A stretch of 64,000 nucleotides of DNA from Burkholderia sp. 8Y (lineage in GTDB: Bacteria > Pseudomonadota > Gammaproteobacteria > Burkholderiales > Burkholderiaceae). Every line of letters starts with the position of its first letter. Within the stretch, counting starts at the first letter, position 1. The notes under the pieces were generated by a model. It did no database searches. It worked only from the letters and a program-made list of their open reading frames with translations, and was not told the origin of the DNA. The stretch spans positions 374,580 to 438,579 of the forward strand of contig NZ_LR733520.1 of the NCBI RefSeq assembly GCF_902506145.1, read 5' to 3'. Both the position numbers and the translations under genes were made by a program. Of this stretch, positions 35,931-44,176 are shown in pieces.

Positions 35931-36719
35931 TCAGCTTCCGCGCCGCGCCAGCAGGCTCGCGGCATAGACCAGCGCCGCGAGCATCGTGATCCAGAAGCTC
36001 GTCGGCCAGTCGGTGTAGTAGGCGAGCGCGAGGCCGGCCCACGCCTGTCCCAGCGCGAACAGCGCCGCGAGCAGCAAGCCCGTCGACAAGCGCGTGGTCA
36101 CGTTCTGCGCGGCCGCTGCCGGCCCGACCATCAGCGCGAAAACCAGCAGCACGCCGACGATCTGCGTACACGCCGCCACCGCGAGCGCCGTGATCGCGAG
36201 AAACAGCACGGATACGAGCCGCAGCGAGACGCCCTTCGCTTCGGCCAATTCCGGCTGCAAGGACGCGAACAGCAGCGGCCGCATGATGACGCCCAGCGCG
36301 ACGAGGCTCACCGCCGCCAGCCCGGCGAGCACCATGAGCGTTTCGTGACTCACGCCGAGCACGTTGCCGAACAGTAGCGCGGTGGCCTGCGTCGCATAAG
36401 CGGTGAAGAAGTGCAGAAAGAGGAGGCCGAAGCCGAGCGACAGCGAGAGAATCACGCCGATCGCCACATCGCGCCCCGACAGCCGCTCGCCAAGCGCGCC
36501 CATGCCGACGCCCGCCGCGAGCGTGAAGCCGACCATGCCCCAGATCGGCGACACGCCGAGCAGCACCGCGCCCGTCGCGCCGGTGAAGCCGACGTGCGAC
36601 AGCGCGTGGCCCGCGAAGGTCTGCCCGCGCATCACCAGGAAGTACCCGACGATTCCCGCCAGCACCGCGACGATCCCCGACGCCGCGAATGCGTTCACCA
36701 TGAAGTCGTATTCAAACAT
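35931..36719 (-). CDS. znuB: zinc ABC transporter permease
   Basis: A 262-residue ABC-3 family integral membrane subunit with about 7-8 transmembrane helices. MVNAFAASGIVAVLAGIVGYF and FVVMRG-like FLVMRGQTFAGHALSHVGFTG are the conserved first helices and cytoplasmic loop. The start at 36719 follows from the 8-base overlap with znuC and begins MFEYDFMVNAF, as in homologues. The longer frame is antisense to the His codons of znuC and is unsupported. It forms the membrane channel for zinc uptake with ZnuA and ZnuC, the last gene of the zur-znu operon. Confidence 0.92.
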   Translation of the reverse strand: MFEYDFMVNAFAASGIVAVLAGIVGYFLVMRGQTFAGHALSHVGFTGATGAVLLGVSPIWGMVGFTLAAGVGMGALGERLSGRDVAIGVILSLSLGFGLLFLHFFTAYATQATALLFGNVLGVSHETLMVLAGLAAVSLVALGVIMRPLLFASLQPELAEAKGVSLRLVSVLFLAITALAVAACTQIVGVLLVFALMVGPAAAAQNVTTRLSTGLLLAALFALGQAWAGLALAYYTDWPTSFWITMLAALVYAASLLARRGS

Positions 36720-37617
36720 CGTGCGTGTGCGTTCCCTTCTTGCCGTGGCTGTGCGCGTGAGCGTGATCGTGATCGTGCTCATGCTCGTGCTCGTGTTGAT
36801 GTTCGCCACCTTCTTCGTGCGCGTGATCGAGCTTGTCGATTTCCACGTCGCCCGACATCACGAAGATGCGGCCGTTCACGCGCATCACGTCGATGGTCGA
36901 GCCATAGAGACGCGAGAGCACGGGCTTCGTGATGACTTCATCGACAGTGCCGAGCGCCGCGCGCCCGTTGCCGAGATACAGCACGCGGTCGAGTGAATTG
37001 AGCAGCGGATTCAGTTCGTGCGCGGAAAACAGCACGGTGATGTTCAGTTCCCGCTGCACGCGCCGCACGAGTTCCACGACGCTGGTCTGATGACGCGGAT
37101 CGAGGCTGATGAGCGGCTCGTCGAGCAGCAACAGACGCGGATTGCCGAGCAGACACTGCGCGAGCAGAAGCCGCTGACGCTCGCCGCCCGATAGCTCCGA
37201 CAGCGGCCGCGCCGCGAGTTGCCGCGCGCCGACGAGATCGAGCACGCGCTCGACGTCGGCGCGTGTGCGCGCGTCGCGATGCGGCAGGCCCCAGCGGTGA
37301 CCGTCCGCGGCCATCGCGACGAAATCGCGCCCGAGCACGCGGCGATTCGCCAGTCCCGCGCGAATCTGCGGCATATAGCCGATGGACGGATTGCCGCGCA
37401 CGACCGCTTCGCCGTTCACGCGGATCGCGCCCGACGCGACCGGCACAAGGCCGAGCAGCGCGCGCATCAACGTGGTCTTGCCCGCGCCGTTCGGCCCGAG
37501 CACGCCGATGAATTCGCCGGTGCGCCCCGCGAAGCTCGCATCGTTGAGAATTGCGCGGCCGCCGAGTTCGAGCGTCACGCGATCGACTTCGAGCGCGATC
37601 TTTGACTCGCGGTTCAT
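36712..37617 (-). CDS. znuC: zinc ABC transporter ATP-binding protein with His-rich C-terminal tail
   Basis: The 301-residue ATPase has Walker A GPNGAGKTT, signature LSGGERQRL, Walker B LLLLDEP and the H-loop in VLFSAHELN. From about residue 265 the protein continues into a tail extremely rich in His, Glu and Asp (HEHEHEHDHDHAHAHSHG). Such tails are seen in metal-handling proteins and may buffer or sense zinc near the membrane. The start at 37617 overlaps the znuA stop as ATGA; a second ATG three codons upstream (37626) is possible. The stop overlaps znuB by 8 bases. Function as the energy subunit of zinc import is well supported by context. Confidence 0.93.
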   Translation of the reverse strand: MNRESKIALEVDRVTLELGGRAILNDASFAGRTGEFIGVLGPNGAGKTTLMRALLGLVPVASGAIRVNGEAVVRGNPSIGYMPQIRAGLANRRVLGRDFVAMAADGHRWGLPHRDARTRADVERVLDLVGARQLAARPLSELSGGERQRLLLAQCLLGNPRLLLLDEPLISLDPRHQTSVVELVRRVQRELNITVLFSAHELNPLLNSLDRVLYLGNGRAALGTVDEVITKPVLSRLYGSTIDVMRVNGRIFVMSGDVEIDKLDHAHEEGGEHQHEHEHEHDHDHAHAHSHGKKGTHTHDV

Positions 37618-38495
37618 TGCTGCCATCCTTGCAGCGCGCCCGCGAGCGCGTCGAGCTGCGTTTCCATCCATTGCTGATACGTCTTGCCGGCGGGCAGCGT
37701 CTCCGTCACGCTGATGCTCGGCACATGCCCGTCCTTCGCGATGCCGAGCAGACGCCGCGTGAGCGCGCCGGTCGCCTGGCTGTTGTAGATGAGCACGTGC
37801 ACGCGCCGTTCGCGCAAGTCTTTCTCGAACGCGGCGATATCGGCGGGGCTCGGCTCGGTCTCGTTCATCTCGGCGGTCTGGAACCGCTGGTTGCGCATCT
37901 CGAAGCCGATGGCATCGGCCGTATAGCCGAATACCGGCTCGGTCGCGGTCACGGGCACGCCGCGATAGCGCGACTTCAACTGCGCGATGCGCGCGTCGAT
38001 GGGCTTGAGCGAGTCGAGGAACGCGGCGAGGCGCGCGTCGTAATCGCGCTTGTTCGCCGGGTCCGCGCTGACCAGATACGCGCTCACCGCTTTCGCGACG
38101 GCGGGCATCGTCGGCGGGTCGTACCAGAGATGCGGATTGTCGCCGGGCTTCTTGCCGGTCAACTGCGCCGCGACGATCACCGTGCGCTTGCCGCTGCTCC
38201 TCGATGCCGCGAGCAGCTTGTCCATCCACGGATCGTAGTCCGCGCCGTTGTAGATGACGAGCGCCGCATGCTGAAGCGCGCGCGCGGTCTTGGGGCTGGC
38301 TTCGAAGAGATGCGGGTCCTGGTCGGGATTGCTGAGGATGCTTGTCACTTCTACGTGATCGCCGCCGAGCTGGCGCACCACGTCGCCATAAAAGTTCTCC
38401 GCCGCCACCACCGGCACGCCGGCGGCATGCGCCAACACGCTCTGGCCGATGCAAAACGCGGCCAACATGCCACTCAGGATGTGCGCGAGTTTCAT
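37614..38495 (-). CDS. znuA: periplasmic zinc-binding protein of the Znu transporter
   Basis: A 293-residue cluster 9 (TroA-like) substrate-binding protein with a signal peptide (about 1-24). Metal-site residues His62 (DPHLFE) and His122 (NPHLWYDPP) are present. At the third usual His position the sequence reads TATEPVFGY, giving Glu186, and the acidic ligand near the end is not obvious. The flexible His-rich loop of many ZnuA proteins is absent; the His-rich segment of this operon is on ZnuC instead. The start at 38495 overlaps the zur stop as ATGA. Zinc is the likely substrate because of the Fur/Zur gene in the same operon, but manganese cannot be excluded. Confidence 0.88.
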   Translation of the reverse strand: MKLAHILSGMLAAFCIGQSVLAHAAGVPVVAAENFYGDVVRQLGGDHVEVTSILSNPDQDPHLFEASPKTARALQHAALVIYNGADYDPWMDKLLAASRSSGKRTVIVAAQLTGKKPGDNPHLWYDPPTMPAVAKAVSAYLVSADPANKRDYDARLAAFLDSLKPIDARIAQLKSRYRGVPVTATEPVFGYTADAIGFEMRNQRFQTAEMNETEPSPADIAAFEKDLRERRVHVLIYNSQATGALTRRLLGIAKDGHVPSISVTETLPAGKTYQQWMETQLDALAGALQGWQQ

Positions 38496-38977
38496 CGGCT
38501 TCCTTGCGTGTGAGCGTGGTCGTTCGCGCGATGCTTGCGCTGGCAGTCGCTGCACAGGCCGCTCAGTTCGACGACCTGATGCCGCACCTGAAAGCCGTGC
38601 GCGGGCGGGCTCGCCGAGAGCGACGATGCCAGTTCACGCCCCTGAATTTCGAGCGTCGCGCCGCACTCGTCGCAGATCAGGAACTGGCTTTCGTGCGGTC
38701 TCCCGGCGTCGCAACACGCGACGAACGCGTTCTTCGACTCGATGCGATGCACGAGTCCGTTCTCGACCAGAAAGTCGAGCGCGCGATAAACGGTGGTCGG
38801 CGGCACGCGCGCCCCGCGCTGCGGCTCGAGTGCGTCGATCAGGTCGTACGCGCCGATGGGCTTGTGCGCCTTCAGCACGAGTTCGTACACGTGGCGGCGC
38901 AGCGGCGTGAGCGCGAGGCCGCGCTCGTCGGCCAGCGCCTCGGCGCGGGCGAGCATGGTTTGAACGGATGCGGTCAT
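38492..38977 (-). CDS. zur: Fur-family zinc uptake regulator
   Basis: A 161-residue Fur-superfamily repressor with an N-terminal winged helix (LTPLRRHVYELVLKAHKPIG, PPTTVYRALDFLVENGLVH). The dimerisation domain has two Cys pairs, CDECG and CSDCQ, for the structural zinc, and a regulatory-site segment around HESQFLIC. It leads the operon zur-znuA-znuC-znuB, each junction overlapping, so repressor and transporter are made from one message and presumably autoregulated by zinc through the palindrome 45 bases upstream. A Zur role rather than Fur or PerR is inferred from this context. Confidence 0.92.
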   Translation of the reverse strand: MTASVQTMLARAEALADERGLALTPLRRHVYELVLKAHKPIGAYDLIDALEPQRGARVPPTTVYRALDFLVENGLVHRIESKNAFVACCDAGRPHESQFLICDECGATLEIQGRELASSLSASPPAHGFQVRHQVVELSGLCSDCQRKHRANDHAHTQGSR

Positions 38978-39022
38978 GTCATCGGGCCGCGTGAGGGCGG
39001 CGTTATGCGAGCGAGGTAGCGA

Positions 39023-39037
39023 TGATATAACGTATCA
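39023..39037 (-). promoter_or_regulatory. candidate Zur box
   Basis: TGATA and TATCA form an inverted repeat separated by TAACG, in an AT-rich 20-base segment 46-60 bases upstream of the zur start. The spacing and TATA-rich centre resemble proteobacterial Zur boxes, though the match to the E. coli consensus is partial. It lies between divergent genes, so the SDR promoter could also be affected. Confidence 0.5.
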
Positions 39038-39216
39038 CGAGCTTTTGCATCGTTCGAACGTTGCGAAGGCGTTGCGCATTGCAGCATCGAAACTGGGCGA
39101 CCACGCCTTGACACACGCCCCCGCAACACCGATCATTCGATCAAACATAGAGCAATTGATCGGCCGTCGAGCGTTCGCTCACTTCAGGCGCCGGTCGGGC
39201 AAAAACGGAGACATCG

Positions 39217-39990
39217 GTGAGACTGAAAGACAAGGTCGCGGTCATCACAGGCGCCGCGAGCGGAATCGGCGAGGCGGTCGCGCGGCGCTATCTGGACGAA
39301 GGCGCCAAACTCGTCATCGTGGACGTGAAAGACGAACACGGCATGGCGCAGCGTTTCCACGACGCCGCCGACCGCGTGCGCGCGCTCAAAGCCGACGTCA
39401 CGCGCCGCGAAGACATCGAGCGCATCGTGGCGAGCGCCGTGGAACGCTTCGGCGGCATCGACATTCTCTTCAACAACGCGGCGCTCTTCGACATGCGCCC
39501 GATCCTCGACGAATCCTGGGATGTCTACGACCGCCTCTTCGCGGTGAACGTCAAAGGCATGTTCTTTCTGATGCAGGCGGTCGCCCGGCGCATGGTCGAG
39601 CAGGGGCGCGGCGGCAAGATCATCAATATGTCGTCGCAGGCCGGGCGGCGCGGGGAGGCGCTGGTCTCCCATTACTGCGCGACGAAAGCGGCGGTCATCA
39701 GCTACACGCAATCGGCGGCGCTCGCGCTCGCGAAATCGCGCATCAACGTGAACGGCATCGCGCCGGGCGTCGTCGATACGCCGATGTGGGAAGAGGTCGA
39801 TGCGCTCTTCGCGCGTTACGAAAACCGGCCGCTCGGCGAGAAGAAGCGCATCGTCGGCGAGGAAGTCCCGCTCGGGCGCATGGGCGTGCCGGACGATCTG
39901 ACCGGCGCGGCGCTGTTCCTCGCATCGGCGGATTCGGATTACATCACCGCGCAGACGATCAACGTCGACGGCGGCAACTGGATGAGTTGA
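39217..39990 (+). CDS. SDR-family polyol dehydrogenase (sorbitol dehydrogenase-like)
   Basis: A 257-residue classical short-chain dehydrogenase. The NAD site is TGAASGIGEA with Asp at VIVDVKD (NAD rather than NADP preference), then NNAALFD, catalytic Ser in NMSSQAG, and YCATK with the Tyr-Lys pair. The C-terminus is NVDGGNWMS. GTG at 39217 is the start, preceded by CGGAG. The sequence resembles SmoS/PolS-type sorbitol (L-iditol 2-) dehydrogenases, and it is followed by a polyol-type ABC importer. It probably oxidises sorbitol or galactitol to a ketose. The divergent zur operon is 239 bases upstream. Confidence 0.85.
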   Translation: MRLKDKVAVITGAASGIGEAVARRYLDEGAKLVIVDVKDEHGMAQRFHDAADRVRALKADVTRREDIERIVASAVERFGGIDILFNNAALFDMRPILDESWDVYDRLFAVNVKGMFFLMQAVARRMVEQGRGGKIINMSSQAGRRGEALVSHYCATKAAVISYTQSAALALAKSRINVNGIAPGVVDTPMWEEVDALFARYENRPLGEKKRIVGEEVPLGRMGVPDDLTGAALFLASADSDYITAQTINVDGGNWMS

Positions 39991-40190
39991 CCCGGCGCGC
40001 GCGCCTTGCAGCATGAGGCGCACGGTCTATAGTGAAACGGCGTCGCGGTGAAGCATTCGCGGGCGAGCCTACGAAAACGAGCAACCAGGCGGTTCCCAGC
40101 GCAGCAGAAGCAGGCAGCGGCACAGACGGCACGTGCGTTAAGCATGGACGATCCGCTGCACCGTGCAAACGAAAAAGGAGACGAACCAAC

Positions 40191-41549
40191 ATGAAACGCA
40201 CCCAACGCATCGTTGAGCCCCAGCCGCGCACGCGGCGTTCCATCGCGGCGGTTTCGACGGCGCTTGCCGCCGCCGCGCTCGCGCCGCTCGCCGCGCACGC
40301 CGCGACGACCATCACCATCGCCACGCTCAACAATCCGGACATGATCGAGCTGAAGAAGCTCTCGCCGGCATTCGAGAAGGCCAATCCCGACATCCAGCTC
40401 AAGTGGGTCATTCTCGAAGAGAACGTGCTGCGCCAGCGCGCGACGACCGACATCACGACCAACAGCGGCCAGTTCGACGTGCTGACCATCGGCACGTATG
40501 AAGCGCCGCAGTGGGGCAAGCGCGGCTGGCTTTCGCCGATGGCGAACCTGCCCGCGAACTACGATCTCGACGATGTCGTGAAGACGGCCCGCGACGGTCT
40601 CTCGTACAACGGCCAGCTTTATGCGCTGCCGTTCTACGTCGAAAGCTCGATGACGTATTACCGCAAGGACCTGTTCCAGGCCGCGGGTCTCAAGATGCCC
40701 GACCAGCCGACCTACGATCAGATCAAGCAGTTCGCCGACAAGCTCACCGACAAGTCGAAGGGCCAGTACGGCATCTGTCTGCGCGGCAAGGCGGGTTGGG
40801 GCGAGAACATGGCGTTCGTTTCGACGGTCGTGAACACGTTCGGCGGGCGCTGGTTCGACGAGCAGTGGAAGGCGCAGCTCGACACGCCCGAGTGGCACAA
40901 GGCCGTGTCCTTCTACGCGGACCTGCTGAAGAACGACGGCCCGCCGGGAGCGAGCTCCAACGGCTTCAACGAGAACCTCACGCTGATGTCCTCGGGCAAG
41001 TGCGCAATGTGGATCGACGCGACGGTTGCCGCCGGCATGCTGTACAACAAGCAGCAGTCGCAGGTAGCCGACAAGATCGGCTTCGCCGCCGCGCCGACAG
41101 AAGTCACGCCGAAGGGCTCGCACTGGCTCTGGTCGTGGTCGCTCGCGATTCCGAAGACGTCCAAGCAACAGGACGCCGCGAAGAAGTTCGCCGCGTGGGC
41201 CACGTCGAAGGAATACATCGAAATGGTCGGCAAGGACGAAGGCTGGGCTTCCGTGCCGCCGGGCACGCGCAAGTCGACCTACGCGCGCCCCGAGTACAAG
41301 CAGGCCGCGCCGTTCGGCGACTTCGTGCTGCAGGCGATCGAATCCGCGAATCCGAACGACGCGACGCTCAAGAAAGTGCCGTATAGCGGCATCCAGTTCG
41401 TCGGCATTCCGGAGTTCCAGTCGTTCGGCACGGTGGTCGGGCAGTCCATCGCGGGCGTCGTCGCGGGACAGACGAGCGTCGACAACGCGCTGAAGGCGGC
41501 CAACGCAACGGCTGATCGCGCGGTGAAACAGGCCGGCTATCAAAAGTAA
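40191..41549 (+). CDS. polyol/sugar ABC transporter substrate-binding protein (SmoE-like)
   Basis: A 452-residue cluster D periplasmic binding protein with a signal peptide (about 1-37, ending AAHAATT). The mature part shows TIATLNNPDMIELKKLSP, LYALPFYVESSMTYYRKDL and SHWLWSWSLAIPKTSK, the pattern of sorbitol/mannitol-binding SmoE/MtlE proteins. AAAAAGGAG precedes the ATG at 40191; a longer frame from 40032 is not supported. It delivers the polyol to the two permeases encoded just downstream. An inverted repeat after its stop may raise its expression relative to the membrane subunits. Confidence 0.92.
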   Translation: MKRTQRIVEPQPRTRRSIAAVSTALAAAALAPLAAHAATTITIATLNNPDMIELKKLSPAFEKANPDIQLKWVILEENVLRQRATTDITTNSGQFDVLTIGTYEAPQWGKRGWLSPMANLPANYDLDDVVKTARDGLSYNGQLYALPFYVESSMTYYRKDLFQAAGLKMPDQPTYDQIKQFADKLTDKSKGQYGICLRGKAGWGENMAFVSTVVNTFGGRWFDEQWKAQLDTPEWHKAVSFYADLLKNDGPPGASSNGFNENLTLMSSGKCAMWIDATVAAGMLYNKQQSQVADKIGFAAAPTEVTPKGSHWLWSWSLAIPKTSKQQDAAKKFAAWATSKEYIEMVGKDEGWASVPPGTRKSTYARPEYKQAAPFGDFVLQAIESANPNDATLKKVPYSGIQFVGIPEFQSFGTVVGQSIAGVVAGQTSVDNALKAANATADRAVKQAGYQK

Positions 41550-41560
41550 GCGGCAAACAA

Positions 41561-41594
41561 GCGGGCCGCGCCAGGTAACGTCGGCGCGGCCCGC
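41561..41594 (+). repeat. 12-bp perfect inverted repeat between binding protein and permease genes
   Basis: GCGGGCCGCGCC pairs with GGCGCGGCCCGC around a 10-base loop, 11 bases after the binding-protein stop and with no T-run. In import operons such hairpins usually protect the upstream message from 3' decay, giving more binding protein than permease. Confidence 0.75.
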
Positions 41595-41620
41595 GGGCAT
41601 CATCGAGAGGTGACACGATC

Positions 41621-42556
41621 ATGCGTCAACTGAATCCCCCCATCGCCGATCACTTCGACGTATCCGCCGCCGAACGTGACAAGAAGCGCGCGAAGTCGGT
41701 CCGCTGGCTGATCACGCCGTCGTCCGGGCTGCTGTTCCTGTGGATGGCCATTCCGCTCGCGATGACCATCTGGTTCTCGTTCTCGCGCTACAACCTGCTG
41801 AATCCCGACGTCAAAGGCTTCGCGGGGCTCGACAACTTTCAGTTTCTCGTCACCGATCCCGCGTTCGGGCCGTCCATCGCGCATACGCTGACGCTGATCG
41901 CGTCCGTGCTGGCGATCACCGTCATAGGCGGCGTGCTGCTCGCGGTGCTGTTCGACCGCAAGTTCATTGGGCAGGGCATTGCGCGGCTGCTGGTCATCGC
42001 GCCGTTCTTCGTGATGCCGACCGTCTCCGCGCTGATCTGGAAGAACATGATTCTGCATCCGGTGTACGGCCTCGTCGCCTCGCTGATGCGATCGCTCGGC
42101 ATGCAGCCTATCGACTGGTTCGCCGAGTATCCGCTCTTCGCCGTGATCGTGATCGTCGCGTGGCAGTGGCTGCCGTTCGCGTTCCTCATTCTCTTTACCG
42201 CCATTCAGTCGCTCGATCAGGAGCAGAAGGAAGCGGCGCGCATCGACGGCGCGGGTCCGTTCGCGATGTTCTTCTTCATCACGCTGCCGCATCTGAAGCG
42301 CGCGATCGCCGTGGTCGTGATGATGGAAACCATCTTTCTGCTGTCGATTTTCGCGGAAATCTACACGACGACGGGCGGCGGCCCCGGCACCGCGACGACC
42401 AACCTGTCGTACCTGATCTATGCGCTCGGCCTGCAACAGTTCGACGTCGGGCTGGCCTCGGCGGGCGGCATTCTCGCGGTGATTCTCGCCAATATCGTCG
42501 CGTTCTTCCTCGTGAGAATGCTCGCGAAGAACTTGAAAGGGGAGTACGAGTCATGA
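41621..42556 (+). CDS. polyol/sugar ABC transporter permease 1 (SmoF-like)
   Basis: A 311-residue MalF-type inner-membrane subunit with six transmembrane segments (first at about 31-53). The EAA loop lies in the cytoplasmic region EAARIDGAGPFAMFFFITLPH, which contacts the ATPase. GAGAGG precedes the ATG. The stop overlaps the next permease start (ATGA), indicating coupled synthesis of the two channel halves. Confidence 0.93.
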   Translation: MRQLNPPIADHFDVSAAERDKKRAKSVRWLITPSSGLLFLWMAIPLAMTIWFSFSRYNLLNPDVKGFAGLDNFQFLVTDPAFGPSIAHTLTLIASVLAITVIGGVLLAVLFDRKFIGQGIARLLVIAPFFVMPTVSALIWKNMILHPVYGLVASLMRSLGMQPIDWFAEYPLFAVIVIVAWQWLPFAFLILFTAIQSLDQEQKEAARIDGAGPFAMFFFITLPHLKRAIAVVVMMETIFLLSIFAEIYTTTGGGPGTATTNLSYLIYALGLQQFDVGLASAGGILAVILANIVAFFLVRMLAKNLKGEYES

Positions 42557-43404
42557 GCACGCATCCCGTTACCGCAACGACTTCCGTGCCCGTGCTGGAT
42601 CACGTGAAGCGCATCGTGCCCGGCGTCGTGGCGTGGCTCGTCTCCATTCTGCTGTTCTTCCCGATCTTCTGGATGACGATCACCGCGTTCAAGACCGAGC
42701 AGCAGGCGTATTCGTCGTCGCTGATCTTCTCGCCGACGCTCGACAGCTTCCGCGAAGTCTTCGCGCGCAGCAACTACTTCGGTTTCGCGTGGAATTCGGT
42801 GCTGATCTCGCTGGGCGTGACGGTGGTCTGCCTGTTGCTCGCGGTGCCGTGCGCCTACGCGATGGCCTTCTTTCCCACGAGCAAGACGCAGAAGCTGCTC
42901 TTGTGGATGCTCTCCACGAAGATGATGCCCTCGGTCGGCGTGCTGGTGCCTATCTACCTTTTGTGGAAGAACTCCGGGCTGCTCGATACGGTGAGCGGAC
43001 TCATCATCGTGTACACGCTCATCAATCTGCCGATTGCCGTGTGGATGGCCTACACGTACTTCAACGAAGTGCCGAAGGACATTCTGGAAGCAGGGCGCAT
43101 CGACGGCGCGACCACATGGCAGGAGATCGTCTATCTGCTCATGCCGATGGCGCTGCCGGGCCTCGCATCGACCGCGCTGTTGCTCGTGATCCTCTCGTGG
43201 AACGAGGCATTCTGGAGCATCAACCTGTCGAGTTCGAACGCCGCGCCGCTGACCGTGTTCATCGCGTCGTATTCGAGTCCGGAAGGGCTTTTCTGGGCGA
43301 AGCTCTCGGCGGCCTCGCTGCTCGCGGTCGCGCCGATTCTAATCGTCGGCTGGCTGTCGCAGAAGCAACTCGTGCGCGGTCTCACCTTCGGCGCGGTCAA
43401 GTGA
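42553..43404 (+). CDS. polyol/sugar ABC transporter permease 2 (SmoG-like)
   Basis: A 283-residue MalG-type permease with six transmembrane segments. Its EAA loop is EAGRIDGATTWQEIVYLLMP, and the C-terminus ends LVRGLTFGAVK as in carbohydrate permeases. The start at 42553 overlaps the upstream permease stop by four bases and has GGGGAG upstream. It pairs with permease 1 to form the translocation pore. Confidence 0.93.
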   Translation: MSTHPVTATTSVPVLDHVKRIVPGVVAWLVSILLFFPIFWMTITAFKTEQQAYSSSLIFSPTLDSFREVFARSNYFGFAWNSVLISLGVTVVCLLLAVPCAYAMAFFPTSKTQKLLLWMLSTKMMPSVGVLVPIYLLWKNSGLLDTVSGLIIVYTLINLPIAVWMAYTYFNEVPKDILEAGRIDGATTWQEIVYLLMPMALPGLASTALLLVILSWNEAFWSINLSSSNAAPLTVFIASYSSPEGLFWAKLSAASLLAVAPILIVGWLSQKQLVRGLTFGAVK

Positions 43405-43414
43405 GGGCGGGCTC

Positions 43415-44113
43415 GTGAACCTGACTCTCCCACACGGCCGCCTGATGATCTGCGATTGCGACGGCGTGCTGATCGACAGCGAAGCCGTGGCGGCGCGCAT
43501 GCTCGTCACCGAATTGCAGGCGCTGTGGCCGGGCGTCGATGTCGAGCCGGTCGTGCTGCCGCTGCTCGGTCTGCGCATCGAAGCCGTGCTCGCGAGCGCC
43601 GCCGACAGCGTCAACCGCACGCTGACGCCGGATCAGGTGGTCGCGATCCGGCGCTCGGTCGAGGCGGCGGCGGTGCAGGCGCCGCCGGTCGAAGGCATCG
43701 AGCAGGCGCTGGCCGCCGTGCCGCTCACGAAGGCGTGCGCGAGCAACAGTTTTTCGTCGTATGTCGATACCGTGCTGCAACGCACGGGCCTCGTGCGCTT
43801 CTTCGGCGAGCGGCGCTTCTGCGCGGACATGGTCGCCAATCCGAAGCCCGCGCCGGACGTGTATCTGGCGGCGGCACGCGCGATGAACGTCGATCCGTCG
43901 ATGTGTCTCGTCGTCGAAGACAGCGTGACGGGCGTCACGGCCGCGCAGACGGCGGGCATGCCGGTGCTCGGCTTCATCGGCGGCGGACACGCGACGGAAG
44001 GTCAGGTGGAGACGCTCAAGCGCGCCGGCGCGGCCATTGTGTTCGACGACATGGCGCGCCTGCCCGCGCTCGTCGATCACTGGCTGCAACACGCGTCGTT
44101 CGGAACGATTTAG
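43415..44113 (+). CDS. HAD-superfamily (subfamily IA) sugar phosphatase/phosphoglucomutase-like
   Basis: A 232-residue HAD hydrolase with motif I DCDGVLIDSE (nucleophile and acid Asp), motif II around CASNSFSSY, the conserved Lys in PKPAPDVYL, and motif III VVEDSVTGVTAA. A helical cap lies between motifs I and II. The GTG at 43415 is the first in-frame start after the permease stop 10 bases upstream. Members act on small sugar phosphates. In polyol operons such enzymes may remove dead-end phosphates, but the substrate here is not known. Confidence 0.87.
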   Translation: MNLTLPHGRLMICDCDGVLIDSEAVAARMLVTELQALWPGVDVEPVVLPLLGLRIEAVLASAADSVNRTLTPDQVVAIRRSVEAAAVQAPPVEGIEQALAAVPLTKACASNSFSSYVDTVLQRTGLVRFFGERRFCADMVANPKPAPDVYLAAARAMNVDPSMCLVVEDSVTGVTAAQTAGMPVLGFIGGGHATEGQVETLKRAGAAIVFDDMARLPALVDHWLQHASFGTI

Positions 44114-44176
44114 CGCGCACACGAACCCGTGCGCCGCACATGACTCGGTGATAGCAAGGCCGACAGGAGACACATC

